Part shown: positions 1-7,236 of the stretch, piece after piece
Position numbering within the stretch: position 1 is the stretch's first letter
Layout: every line of letters starts with the position of its first letter
Program-made: the position numbers and the translations under genes
The notes under the pieces: generated by a model
Database searches by the model: none
What the model was told of the DNA's origin: nothing
What the model saw: only the letters and a program-made list of their open reading frames with translations
Assembly (NCBI GenBank): GCA_040752395.1
Contig: JBFMHD010000042.1
Location: 1-16,295 of the forward strand
DNA length: 16,295 bases
Direction: 5' to 3'
Source: JBFMHD01 sp040752395 [NCBI: Candidatus Hydrogenedentota bacterium]
Lineage (GTDB): Bacteria; JBFMHD01

Positions 1-43
1 TATTGCGTTCTTGCGTTCTTGCGCTCTACACAAAGTATGAAAA
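1..43 (+). repeat. Octad repeat copy 1 (partial at window edge)
   Basis: Positions 2-25 are three 8-base words of the form (A/C)TTGCGTT, the last ending in GCGCT. They are followed by CTCTACACA and GTATGAAAAA. The array and its right flank match, in inverted orientation, the copy at 6211-6281, and the array also matches 8139-8198. The left part of this copy may lie outside the window. Confidence 0.75.
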
Positions 44-60
44 ACCAGATGTTTGTTTAT

Positions 61-131
61 CTTGCTTCTTGCCTCTTGCCTCTTGTTTCTACTTGATATC
101 ATTAGAGTTACAACGTTTTTCAGAGGGGACC
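61..131 (+). repeat. Heptad array plus 42-base flank (repeat R, copy 1)
   Basis: Positions 61-88 are four 7-base words: CTTGCTT, CTTGCCT, CTTGCCT and CTTGTTT. They are followed by a block from about 89 to 131 that begins CTACTTGATAT and ends GTTTTTCAGAGGGGACC. The same array-plus-block is present at 8437-8492, differing at only about four positions over the 42-base block. This copy does not directly precede a start codon. The second copy provides the ribosome-binding site of argD. Confidence 0.8.
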
Positions 132-177
132 TATCTTTAAAAAATGAGATTTTTCAAGAGATCTCAAAAAAATTTTC

Positions 178-204
178 TTGACATTTAGTAAAATATGATA
201 TAAT
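178..204 (+). promoter_or_regulatory. Sigma70-type promoter for the HEAT-repeat gene
   Basis: A perfect TTGACA (178-183) and a perfect TATAAT (199-204) are separated by 15 bases, shorter than the usual 16-18. The box at 134-163, TCTTTAAAAAATGAG followed by ATTTTTCA and AGAGATCT, recurs upstream of the promoter at 6368-6394 on the other strand. Within the box TGAGAT (145-150) and ATCTCA (161-166) form a small dyad. Transcription would begin near 211 and run into the CDS at 288. Confidence 0.75.
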
Positions 205-287
205 CTTATTAAATAATTGAGGAGGCAGAAGGCTTAGGAATTATGGGATGAAGGTATTAAAAATAATTCTAATATTTACAGGTAAAA

Positions 288-1928
288 ATGACACTTACAA
301 TCAAAAAAATTATTAAAATTTTGCAAAAAGATGATATTGAATTAAAATCTGCTGCTTGTAAGATACTTGGTGAGTTAAAACCAAAAGATAAAAAAACCTA
401 TAATACATTAATAGAAACATTAAAATACAATAATATAACTATAAGAAAAAACACTATTGAGGCACTTGGTAAGGTTGGAAATCCCGATGCTATTAGGGAG
501 ATAACTATTTACTTAAATAAACCCGAATTATTAAAAACCACAATTGATGCTATAGTTAATATAGGTTCTAAAGCAGTAAAAAATTTAGAAAAGATATATG
601 AGAAAGAGAACATAGAGTTCAAAAAATCCGTAGTGGAGATAGTACTGAGATTAAGAGATAAAAATAGTATCAGGTTATTATTTAAGATAATAAATAATGG
701 TGAGCCTCTTTTATTAGAATGGATTAGTGAAATTATAGGACGATATAGTACAGAATTTAATATTAAAGAGAAGAAAATTTTTAAGAAATTTTTACTTAAG
801 AACATTAAGAAAGTGATGCATTCTATCAATGAATTAATCTTAGTAATTTACATTAAATTAATCGGTGTGGTCCAGGCAACAGAAACATTTCCATATCTTA
901 TAAAATTTATGGATGAATCTATGCCACCGCGGGTTCGCAGAAACGCCATATTTTCACTTATGGTATTACCATTCAAAAAAAATTATGAAACAAAACTTAT
1001 TAAACTTTTATTACCTCTTTTAGAAGATAAGGATTATCCAAATATTGTCTGGAATGTTTTGAAAATATTACAGAGATATGAATTACCAAAGAAAGCCGAG
1101 CCTTATATGATAAAACTTTTGAAAACAAGCCCTCACAGAGGCGTAAAAAAGTTTGCTATAAATTATCTCTCAAAACAGAAGTCAGTAGAAGCTATTAACA
1201 GTGTGATTGATGCTATGTGGGAACAGGATAAAGAACTAAGGAGTGAGGCTTTATACGGGATAAAGTTGTCGCCTCTCTCGGTTGATGTGGTGGTTAAGAG
1301 AATGGACAAAGACATAGATGATGAAAGAATAGAGACTTATATAGATATATTAAAAACCAATATGAGCAGTTTAGATAAAGATCATATCGCAAAAATAAAA
1401 ACGTATTTATGTAGAGCCTCTGAAAAAGCAAAGAAAAATGCTAAAAGTATTTTCCTTCTCCTCAAACAGTTAGAACCTGATAAACTCAGAGATTTTATTC
1501 TTGAAAGATATTATAAGGTGAAGAACAATCCTAATTTAAGTATACCAGAAGGATATATACGGCTTCTATATGATAGCGAGTTTATCAATGAAGAAATCAA
1601 GCTTGAATTAGGGTGTATTCTATTAAAAAAACACCCTAAAAAGATCCCTGAAGAAGAAAAAATAGAAGAAGACGAAATGCTTGCTATATTCAGAGAATTG
1701 ATTGCAAATATTAATTTTGCCATTGTAAAGAATATGAAAGCACAAAAAGGGTTTTTATCTAAAGAGGATTATTATTTTGTAGGATACTATTTTTCTGAAA
1801 AACTAGGGCGAGAGAAAGCTTTCGGTGGTGAAATGTTACGATTTATTATGAGTGACTACCCACGAAACCCTTTCTCTAAAAAAGCAAAAGAAAAGATGAT
1901 TAATGAAAAAATACCCTTAAAATTATAA
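288..1928 (+). CDS. HEAT-repeat protein
   Basis: This 546-residue protein has no signal peptide or membrane segment and is built from paired amphipathic helices, as expected of an alpha-solenoid scaffold. HEAT/PBS-lyase-like signatures (arginine followed by AxxxLG and a short turn) are clearest at residues 48-70, with weaker ones around 200-235 and 300-328. The C-terminal third, after about residue 380, is charged and less repetitive. No catalytic motif is visible, so a protein-protein scaffolding role is inferred from the fold. The ATG at 288 is the only reasonable start: in-frame stops occur at 249, 258, 264 and 270, and AGG lies five bases upstream. The gene stands alone behind its own promoter and converges with the operon ending at 2142. 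Partner and pathway are unknown. Confidence 0.8.
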   Translation: MTLTIKKIIKILQKDDIELKSAACKILGELKPKDKKTYNTLIETLKYNNITIRKNTIEALGKVGNPDAIREITIYLNKPELLKTTIDAIVNIGSKAVKNLEKIYEKENIEFKKSVVEIVLRLRDKNSIRLLFKIINNGEPLLLEWISEIIGRYSTEFNIKEKKIFKKFLLKNIKKVMHSINELILVIYIKLIGVVQATETFPYLIKFMDESMPPRVRRNAIFSLMVLPFKKNYETKLIKLLLPLLEDKDYPNIVWNVLKILQRYELPKKAEPYMIKLLKTSPHRGVKKFAINYLSKQKSVEAINSVIDAMWEQDKELRSEALYGIKLSPLSVDVVVKRMDKDIDDERIETYIDILKTNMSSLDKDHIAKIKTYLCRASEKAKKNAKSIFLLLKQLEPDKLRDFILERYYKVKNNPNLSIPEGYIRLLYDSEFINEEIKLELGCILLKKHPKKIPEEEKIEEDEMLAIFRELIANINFAIVKNMKAQKGFLSKEDYYFVGYYFSEKLGREKAFGGEMLRFIMSDYPRNPFSKKAKEKMINEKIPLKL

Positions 1929-1993
1929 TCCACTGGCAAATCCAGGAATTTTCACAAAATGGCAAAAATCTAAAACGTCAAGATAAAGAAATA

Positions 1994-2056
1994 CCGGCTG
2001 AATGTAACATAAAAACCTTCAAAGAGAGGGTTGTATAACTCCTTACACTCAGCCGG
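1994..2056. terminator. Long imperfect stem-loop between convergent genes
   Basis: CCGGCTGAATGTAA (1994-2007) pairs with TTACACTCAGCCGG (2043-2056) with one mismatch. The 35-base interior holds a smaller pairing, AACC (2014-2017) with GGTT (2029-2032). It lies between the stop at 1928 and the convergent stop at 2142. A bidirectional terminator or RNA-stabilising structure is plausible, but no long T-run follows the outer stem on either strand. Confidence 0.45.
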
Positions 2057-2141
2057 CTCTTCTAAATATATATGGGGATATAGGACATTGAACAATATTA
2101 ATTATATAGTACTTTCAGCTTAAGTAAATAGTACTTTAGGA

Positions 2142-4523
2142 CTATTTTTGCTCTTTTATAAAAAAAACAGTTATTGCTGCTATTAAGTTTACTAAACCAG
2201 CTATAAAACAGGTAAATAGTATGCCTTTTATGGGTATCAGTATAATGCTTGCAATTATACTCCCGCTACAACCACCAATAAGTTCTATCCCATAAATAAG
2301 CCCTGAACTTTTTAACGTATCTTTTATAATAGTATAATAACAGGAGATCGCAACAGGGAAATCAAGTCCATCAATTATTCCTGCAATAAAAGTGAGAAGC
2401 AAGAATATAATAAATATAACATTCGTGGATGAAATCTCAGCTGAGAGGTTTATTAGATATATCATAATCAAAGAAAAAATAAATACAGATGATTCTATTA
2501 TTCCCAAAAGTTTTAGGTTGTCTTTTTTTGTAATAAACTTAAGGGCTAAAAACGAGCCCGAGCCCAGTCCAAGCATAAACATAGCTGTTATTAAACCAAT
2601 AAATTCGTAAACGAACCCATAAATACTCTGGAATGAATAAATGAGCGAGATTTGAAACAGCATTGTTGAGAACCCTGTTGTAAAAATCGATAGGAACACC
2701 CCGTATTTTTTGTGCTGTGTATTAAACGACCTTTTACATTTGAAGAATACGTTTGGTAGTAATAAAAGCATCATAATACAAATTAATAAGATATTTAAAT
2801 TAATTTTTAAAAAAAGTTTAAATAAAATATTTTTACTTTTAGAAAACTGTTTCGATATCTCGTCCCAGATAATTATATTATAAAAATAAGTAATGGGTTT
2901 GAAATCAAAATTAATAAAGTATTTTTCTTCCACATAATAAGACACTTTCTTCAGTTCGGTTAATTCGGGATAAGTAAGAGACGGTGGAATTATTGTCGGA
3001 CTGAACACTGAATCTTTATTTTTGCCATGATTAAAAAGTATCCAGTTTATTCTTTTTACCGAGTCTTCATTAAATAGATTATAAAAATAAAATTCACTAA
3101 AAATGTCTGAACTCACTCCGCGGTTGATATATCTATTCGACAAAACAAATGGGTCAGCTGACAACTGGTTATCAGAATCTGAAGCAAAAAAATAAAGAAA
3201 ATTTTCACCTGCAAAAAGTACGTTATTAAAAACGGACTTTAGAGTATGATATATTGAGGCGTTTCGATTTATGCTCATTTCTTCAGTGACATTTTGAATG
3301 GATACCAACCCTGAGACAAGGACACCATCTTTATTTAAAATATTTTTAGTCTCTAAAAAAAATTCTTTCGTATAAAATCTATTGTTTAAAAAGTTTGATG
3401 GTTCAGGGACAGAGAGTATAATTAAATCATATTTTTCGCTACACCCTTTGATGTAGAGCCGTGCGTCCTGGTTAATTACTCTAACATTCGGCAAAATGAG
3501 TACTTCTCTGGTTCTTTGTGGTACGTATTTTTTTACGGTTGATAATAATGAGGGATCAGTCTCAATATAATCTATAGAATATGATTTTGTTTTAGATAGT
3601 TCCCGAATAACCCCTTTTAAACCACCACCGACAAGGAGTATCTTTTGAGGGTTATTATGCTGTGTAAGCGCTGTATTGGTAAAATTTATATAATCTATCT
3701 CTTCTATACCATATCTATCATCCTCTTTTGAAACAACAAAAAATAAAAGAGAACTGTTTGCATATATATTAAACTGGTTCTGATTTTTTAGTACAGAAAG
3801 CCTGCTGTATTTAGAATCGCAAACTTCAACCAGCTTAAAACCAGCAAAAGATTTTTCCCATTGAAAAATATTAACAATAGTATTGACCCTACTGCTGAAT
3901 AAAAAAAAGATTAAAAAGAAAAATATTGAAATGTAGTTCAGCTTTTTAATCGTTTTATTATATAGCCTATTCAGGACTAATAATAAGAAGATATTTAATA
4001 AAGAAATAATTACATAATGGTTCAAAAATTTAACAAAAAACAGAGAAAATAACAGACCACCGGCGCAGCTGCCAAATGCCTCAAAGATATAAACGACCGA
4101 AGGGGTATGAGCCCCTTCTTTCTGCTCACTTAATACGCGGGTAAAAACGACAAACAATAGACCGAGAATAAAAGAATTAAAACTCAATAGTATAAAACTT
4201 AAACTCAATGTTTGCGAGAGAGAAATAATCTGACCTGTACTGATATCAAGAAACATTCGTGAAAATCGTATAGCGGTTATTGTTAAAGGTAAAACCAGAA
4301 CGTAAATAATAGATGTAATAAAAAGAAATTTATGGGGTGCCCCTATTTTTTTTATGAGGTATCCTGCAATAAGGCTGCCTGCACCAGACCATAACATCCA
4401 GAAACAAAATATTATACCAATAGTAAACTCACTCCCGTAAAATATAACGAGTAACTCCCGGATTATTATTATTTGTGATACCTGACATATTATACCAAAA
4501 ACGATGGTGGATAGATAAGGCAT
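2142..4523 (-). CDS. Membrane protein with inserted spermidine-synthase-like domain
   Basis: The 793-residue protein has three parts: about six to seven hydrophobic helices (residues 1-215), a soluble Rossmann methyltransferase/spermidine-synthase-like domain (about 225-480, with further soluble sequence to about 575), and about six more helices (575-790). This matches the membrane-fused 'spermidine synthase' family. In the soluble domain, YSRLSVL (239-245) sits where the substrate-gate motif belongs. LVGGG (297-301) is the nucleotide loop and ETDP (321-324) the acidic strand end. Canonical aminopropyltransferases have GGGDGG and a D-x-TDP catalytic stretch; here these read GGGLKG and ILSVPEP, so both key aspartates are missing and true aminopropyl transfer is doubtful. 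AAGGA lies six bases upstream of the ATG. This is the last gene of a four-gene operon, nine bases after its neighbour. Actual substrate unknown. Confidence 0.8.
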   Translation of the reverse strand: MPYLSTIVFGIICQVSQIIIIRELLVIFYGSEFTIGIIFCFWMLWSGAGSLIAGYLIKKIGAPHKFLFITSIIYVLVLPLTITAIRFSRMFLDISTGQIISLSQTLSLSFILLSFNSFILGLLFVVFTRVLSEQKEGAHTPSVVYIFEAFGSCAGGLLFSLFFVKFLNHYVIISLLNIFLLLVLNRLYNKTIKKLNYISIFFFLIFFLFSSRVNTIVNIFQWEKSFAGFKLVEVCDSKYSRLSVLKNQNQFNIYANSSLLFFVVSKEDDRYGIEEIDYINFTNTALTQHNNPQKILLVGGGLKGVIRELSKTKSYSIDYIETDPSLLSTVKKYVPQRTREVLILPNVRVINQDARLYIKGCSEKYDLIILSVPEPSNFLNNRFYTKEFFLETKNILNKDGVLVSGLVSIQNVTEEMSINRNASIYHTLKSVFNNVLFAGENFLYFFASDSDNQLSADPFVLSNRYINRGVSSDIFSEFYFYNLFNEDSVKRINWILFNHGKNKDSVFSPTIIPPSLTYPELTELKKVSYYVEEKYFINFDFKPITYFYNIIIWDEISKQFSKSKNILFKLFLKINLNILLICIMMLLLLPNVFFKCKRSFNTQHKKYGVFLSIFTTGFSTMLFQISLIYSFQSIYGFVYEFIGLITAMFMLGLGSGSFLALKFITKKDNLKLLGIIESSVFIFSLIMIYLINLSAEISSTNVIFIIFLLLTFIAGIIDGLDFPVAISCYYTIIKDTLKSSGLIYGIELIGGCSGSIIASIILIPIKGILFTCFIAGLVNLIAAITVFFIKEQK

Positions 4524-4532
4524 TACTGTCCT

Positions 4533-4736
4533 TTAACGATATTTCATATAAAAGAGTCTTTTAATTGTAAAATAGATAATTATCACTATTATTAAAAGTA
4601 TAATAACCATTACCATAGATTCAGGATTATTATAGTTCTTTTTTGTAATTTTACCTACGGTGAGATTAAGCAATTCACCAAAGGCATTAACTATTAAATA
4701 TATAAAGTATTTTATCCATAAAAATAAAAGTCTCAT
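4533..4736 (-). CDS. Small two-helix membrane protein
   Basis: This 67-residue protein is almost entirely hydrophobic. One helix spans about residues 3-18, a short polar stretch containing KITKKNYNNPES follows, and a very hydrophobic Met/Val/Ile helix spans about 41-60 before a basic tail. I do not recognise the family. Its ATG overlaps the TGA of the preceding gene in a 4-base ATGA overlap (4733-4736), and AGGG lies about eight bases upstream, so translation is probably coupled. It ends nine bases before the spermidine-synthase-like gene. The context suggests a small accessory subunit of the membrane system encoded by this operon; that is inference. Confidence 0.65.
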   Translation of the reverse strand: MRLLFLWIKYFIYLIVNAFGELLNLTVGKITKKNYNNPESMVMVIILLIIVIIIYFTIKRLFYMKYR

Positions 4737-4933
4737 ATTAATATCCCTATACCAATAATAATGTATCCTGCAATTATTAAAGGTGGTGCTATATACGAAG
4801 CGATATTTGTAGCCTCATCATTTACCAACGAGAGTATCCAGAACCCTACAATCACGCAAAAAAGCCCCCCTGAAATAATATAGTAATTTTTTCTACTTAA
4901 ATCTTTGCTACCAGTGTCTGACAAAAAACTCAC
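4733..4933 (-). CDS. Small DUF3098-like two-helix membrane protein
   Basis: This 66-residue protein has a polar N-terminus (about residues 1-15) and two hydrophobic helices, roughly 17-36 and 46-66. They are separated by a short loop, VNDEATNIASY, with a Pro-Pro at the start of the second helix. The layout, with a NYY-start helix, a Gly-rich core and a C-terminal Ile/Gly helix, resembles the small DUF3098-type membrane proteins, but I cannot confirm this without a profile search. It overlaps the gene before it (ATGA at 4930-4933) and the gene after it (ATGA at 4733-4736), so it is embedded in a tightly coupled operon. No function can be assigned. Confidence 0.65.
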   Translation of the reverse strand: MSFLSDTGSKDLSRKNYYIISGGLFCVIVGFWILSLVNDEATNIASYIAPPLIIAGYIIIGIGILI

Positions 4934-6138
4934 TCCTTTTTATTGATTTTAATATTTATTTCTATCTCTTCTTCTTTACCCTCTTTAACTAATGTCAACC
5001 ATATAGAACAATCGAGCTCTTTAAGTAAAAAATCATCTTTATTAAAAATACCACGTGCTTCGCCTTCACATAAAGCCTCAGCCGGCAGATCCTTAAAATG
5101 TAACTCACAATCAAAATTAATATTCTCATCTTTAACAAGGCTGAAATTATAATCTAACTGTATTTCGGAAGAAGTATCTATTGAAGGAAGATACATCACA
5201 CCTTTAACAGGTTGTTTACCTGCTATCTCTACTGGTAAAGGAAGAAATATATACTGAATAAAAGACTTCTGGATATTTAAAGGTAAAGTCTTTAATTGAC
5301 CATTAAAAGGTATATCAACCTCAAAATTATCAAATAGTTCATCAGGCTTCATTCCAGTTATGCTGATCTTTGCATCAGCGCTATTTTTTAAGATATTCTT
5401 AATTATAATAGAGTAGTCGGCATTTAAAACCGAGCTTTTGTTTATTGTCACATTGACATTATATAAATACTTTTTCTCGGAAGCGAGTTTATAACAAGCA
5501 GCAAGCGTTACAGAAGAAAGCCTCTGCTCCTTTATTACAATATGTTCCTTTTTGATAACCTCTTCAGAAGCCATTTTAGAAAAAACTGTTTTCTCCTGTT
5601 TTTTAGTAACAGAGGTTTTAGTTTTTAGAGATGTTTCATAAATTTCGAGTTCGCGTTTTGCTTCGCTGTCAATCGGATTGATATCAAGAATTTTTTGAAG
5701 ATGGATATTATAAGGTTTGTTAATCTCTTTCCCTGTTTTACTTGCAAGCCGAAGCGTGGGTAAATGATCAGGATAATAGCTCAACAATTCTTTGCAAGCG
5801 CTGTATATCTTTTCTTTGTCCCCGAGTACGGTATATACCTCTATTCTTAAAAGATGCGTTCTTATAGAATCTGGTCTTGAATAAAGCATCCCATCTAAAA
5901 TTTGAAGTGCTTTGTTTAATGCATACTCTTTTCTCAGCGCAACATTTTTCCCCCATTCTATATAAAGAGTGACAAGATCATATTTAAGCGAAAAATTAAG
6001 TGGTGCCTCTTTTACAGCATCTTCCAGAGCCATAATCGCATCAGGATAATTAATATTAATATTGAGCTCTTCAGTAGAAACCTGTTTAGATAGTAGCAAA
6101 GATATTATCATTATAAAAATCATTGAGAATTTTTTCAT
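4930..6138 (-). CDS. Exported TPR-containing protein with beta-rich C-terminal domain
   Basis: This 402-residue protein begins with a Sec-type signal peptide: MKKFSM, a hydrophobic stretch to about residue 17, and a probable cleavage site near residues 20-23. There is no lipobox cysteine. Residues 30-165 are helical pairs with TPR-like spacing (YDLVTLYIEWGK, LQILDGMLYSRPD, CKELLSYYPDHLPTL). A charged Lys/Glu linker (170-205) leads to a 200-residue strand-rich domain of unknown type. The product is most likely periplasmic. AAGGA precedes the ATG by six to seven bases. It is the first gene of the operon down to 2142, whose promoter is probably at 6368-6394, giving a leader of about 220 bases. 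A role as the periplasmic partner of the downstream membrane protein is inference from coupling only. Confidence 0.75.
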   Translation of the reverse strand: MKKFSMIFIMIISLLLSKQVSTEELNININYPDAIMALEDAVKEAPLNFSLKYDLVTLYIEWGKNVALRKEYALNKALQILDGMLYSRPDSIRTHLLRIEVYTVLGDKEKIYSACKELLSYYPDHLPTLRLASKTGKEINKPYNIHLQKILDINPIDSEAKRELEIYETSLKTKTSVTKKQEKTVFSKMASEEVIKKEHIVIKEQRLSSVTLAACYKLASEKKYLYNVNVTINKSSVLNADYSIIIKNILKNSADAKISITGMKPDELFDNFEVDIPFNGQLKTLPLNIQKSFIQYIFLPLPVEIAGKQPVKGVMYLPSIDTSSEIQLDYNFSLVKDENINFDCELHFKDLPAEALCEGEARGIFNKDDFLLKELDCSIWLTLVKEGKEEEIEINIKINKKE

Positions 6139-6154
6139 ATTTATCCTTCGAAAA

Positions 6155-6205
6155 AGTTCGGAGTTCGGAGCTCGTATCTATTATTACGAACTCCTAATTC
6201 CTATC
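6155..6205 (-). repeat. Short word repeats in the operon leader
   Basis: On the + strand AGTTCGG occurs twice in tandem (6155-6168), followed by AGCTCGT. After a short AT stretch the complementary words CGAACTCC and TAATTCC follow (about 6187-6202). The result is both a heptad repeat and a loose inverted repeat directly upstream of the signal-peptide gene. No function is evident. Confidence 0.55.
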
Positions 6206-6210
6206 TTTTT

Positions 6211-6281
6211 CATACGTTGTGTAGAGCGCAAAAACCCAATAACCCAAGAACCCAATAGTGTAGAGTGCAAACCACGCTCAT
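6211..6281 (-). repeat. Octad repeat copy 3 (GGG variant)
   Basis: Read on the minus strand, this has the same layout as 8139-8198: CATGAGCG, TTTGC, CTCTACAC, then four 8-base words (6256-6225). The first letters run A, C, A, T in both copies. Here the first three words read TTGGGTT where the other copy has TTGCGTT. The right flank, GCGCTCTACACAA then GTATGAAAAA, matches 18-43 instead. It lies in the untranslated leader of the minus-strand operon. Confidence 0.8.
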
Positions 6282-6319
6282 GTTGACTCCAATGGAAAAA
6301 TCTCGTCCCTTTGTTTAAG

Positions 6320-6352
6320 TCCCCGGACTTCGACCTACAGTTGAAAAGTCGA
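6320..6352. other. Paired hairpins in operon leader
   Basis: AAGTCC-CC-GGACTT (about 6318-6331) is self-complementary. The following TTCGAC (about 6329-6334) can pair with GTCGA (about 6347-6352), an alternative that competes for the same bases. Both lie just inside the predicted transcript of the minus-strand operon. The arrangement could be regulatory, but there is no known riboswitch core that I recognise. Confidence 0.3.
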
Positions 6353-6367
6353 TAGCCCAAAGTTCAG

Positions 6368-6394
6368 GTTATAATTAATAAATGTTTTTGTCAA
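6368..6394 (-). promoter_or_regulatory. Promoter for the four-gene minus-strand operon
   Basis: On the minus strand TTGACA (6394-6389) is followed after 15 bases by TATAAC (6373-6368). About 42 bases upstream of the -35 begins TCTTTAAAAAATGAG, then GTTTTTCA and GAAATCT. This nearly repeats the box upstream of the promoter at 178-204 (23 bases with one mismatch, then a one-base gap). The start would be near 6361, about 220 bases before the first CDS. Confidence 0.6.
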
Positions 6395-6450
6395 TTACTA
6401 TTAAACAGATTTCTGAAAAACCTCATTTTTTAAAGACAGCTCTAAAGTCT

Positions 6451-6476
6451 AAAGAAGGGGTCTTGTGACCCTCTTT
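6451..6476. other. Hairpin with GGGTC/GACCC stem
   Basis: GGGTC (6458-6462) and GACCC (6467-6471) enclose a TTGT loop, with partly complementary A-rich and T-rich shoulders. It lies between the rsmD stop and the promoter of the minus-strand operon. It may insulate the two units, but the flanking T-tract is short. Confidence 0.35.
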
Positions 6477-6510
6477 ACATTATATTGATTATATTGAAAT
6501 TACAAAAAAT

Positions 6511-6538
6511 AAAAAATGTAGTGAGCATCTTTAGATGC
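6511..6538 (-). terminator. rsmD: Probable rsmD terminator
   Basis: On the minus strand GCATCT (6538-6533) and AGATGC (6530-6525) form a perfect six-base stem. About seven bases later a T-rich run follows (TTTTTTATTTTTTG). It starts 28 bases after the rsmD stop, the expected place. The tight loop and the gap before the T-run make it non-canonical. Confidence 0.45.
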
Positions 6539-6539
6539 G

Positions 6540-6566
6540 ATAAACAGGGTTTTAAAAGAGACCTCT
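6540..6566. repeat. ACAGGGTTTT..AGAGACCTC element, copy 1
   Basis: AAACAGGGTTTT, AAA and AGAGACCTC occur here immediately beyond the rsmD stop. The nearly identical AAACAGGGTTTT-TT-AGAGACCTC is at 16210-16232, and a shorter TTTTAAAAGAGACC lies at about 14652-14665. This is a small dispersed intergenic repeat of unknown role. Confidence 0.5.
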
Positions 6567-7123
6567 TAAACATTCTTTTTATAATAAAAATCTATGGCGG
6601 ATATACTATATTTTCTTGTTTCGTCAAATACAAGGGTTTTTAAAGCTAAGTTCAGATTCAGTTTGTACGGTCTATCTATCATTACTATTGTATTTCGAGG
6701 AAGATAGTTTTCGTCAATAAGATTAAAAAAATTATAGTATAAAGCGATGTCTTTATAAGGCGGGGAAAAATATATAATTGTTGGTAATCTGTCTTTTTCA
6801 AAATATTCAAAACATTTCCTGACATCTGCATTTATAACAACACTGTTACTAATCCCAAGGAGTTCCAAACTTTTTTTAATTATCTCACAATTTTTTTTAT
6901 TTTTTTCAATAAAATATACGAATTCTGCATCACGTGATACAGCTTCTAAACCCACAACACCGCAACCCGCACATAAATCAGCAAACACCCTGCATCTTAA
7001 TGACCCAAGAATATTAAACAGAGCCTCCCGTCTTTTTTCTGAAATAGGTCTTACACCCTCAATCCCGCGTATGTTGATCCTTCTGTTTTTTAATTTACCT
7101 GCAATAATTCTAAAAAAACTCAT
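6566..7123 (-). CDS. rsmD: 16S rRNA (guanine966-N2)-methyltransferase RsmD
   Basis: RsmD transfers a methyl group from S-adenosylmethionine to the N2 of G966 in 16S rRNA during 30S assembly. The 185-residue protein opens with the typical FRIIAGKLKNRRI. It then has RPISEKRREALFNIL, the SAM-binding loop ADLCAGCGVVGLEAVSRDA (normally DLFAGSGALGLEA) and an acidic FIEKN. The catalytic tetrapeptide reads SPPY where most members have DPPY; Ser is allowed in the broader (N/D/S)PP(Y/W/F) motif. I chose the ATG at 7123 because family members begin just before RIIAGK. An alternative TTG at 7159 would add 12 residues, and neither start has a clear Shine-Dalgarno. The gene is divergent from argB across a 113-base gap. 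Confidence 0.88.
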   Translation of the reverse strand: MSFFRIIAGKLKNRRINIRGIEGVRPISEKRREALFNILGSLRCRVFADLCAGCGVVGLEAVSRDAEFVYFIEKNKKNCEIIKKSLELLGISNSVVINADVRKCFEYFEKDRLPTIIYFSPPYKDIALYYNFFNLIDENYLPRNTIVMIDRPYKLNLNLALKTLVFDETRKYSISAIDFYYKKNV

Positions 7124-7168
7124 ATCAATGATTTTATTAAAATTTATTATCAAATTCAAACAAAAAAC

Positions 7169-7197
7169 TTGAGAATTTTTTTAAATATAGTTAATAT
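7169..7197 (+). promoter_or_regulatory. argB: Likely argB promoter
   Basis: TTGAGA (7169-7174) is followed after 17 bases by TAATAT (7192-7197), about 40 bases upstream of the argB start. GAGG near 7225-7228 serves as the ribosome-binding site. No clear ArgR-type operator was recognised in this 77-base interval. Confidence 0.4.
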
Positions 7198-7236
7198 AGC
7201 AACCTGAAAGATACCAGATTTAAGCGAGGTTTTTTT

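Noticed and set aside
1-131. Short repeats as a CRISPR array
   Set aside because: Units of 7-8 bases are directly abutting with no spacers, and no cas genes are present in the window.
145-166. TGAGAT/ATCTCA dyad followed by T6 on the minus strand as a terminator
   Set aside because: No minus-strand gene leads into it, and the complementary arms are lost in the second copy of the box while the sequence is otherwise kept, which fits a promoter-linked role better.
6139-6361. Known riboswitch in the operon leader
   Set aside because: Hairpins are present but none matches a conserved riboswitch core that I can recognise.
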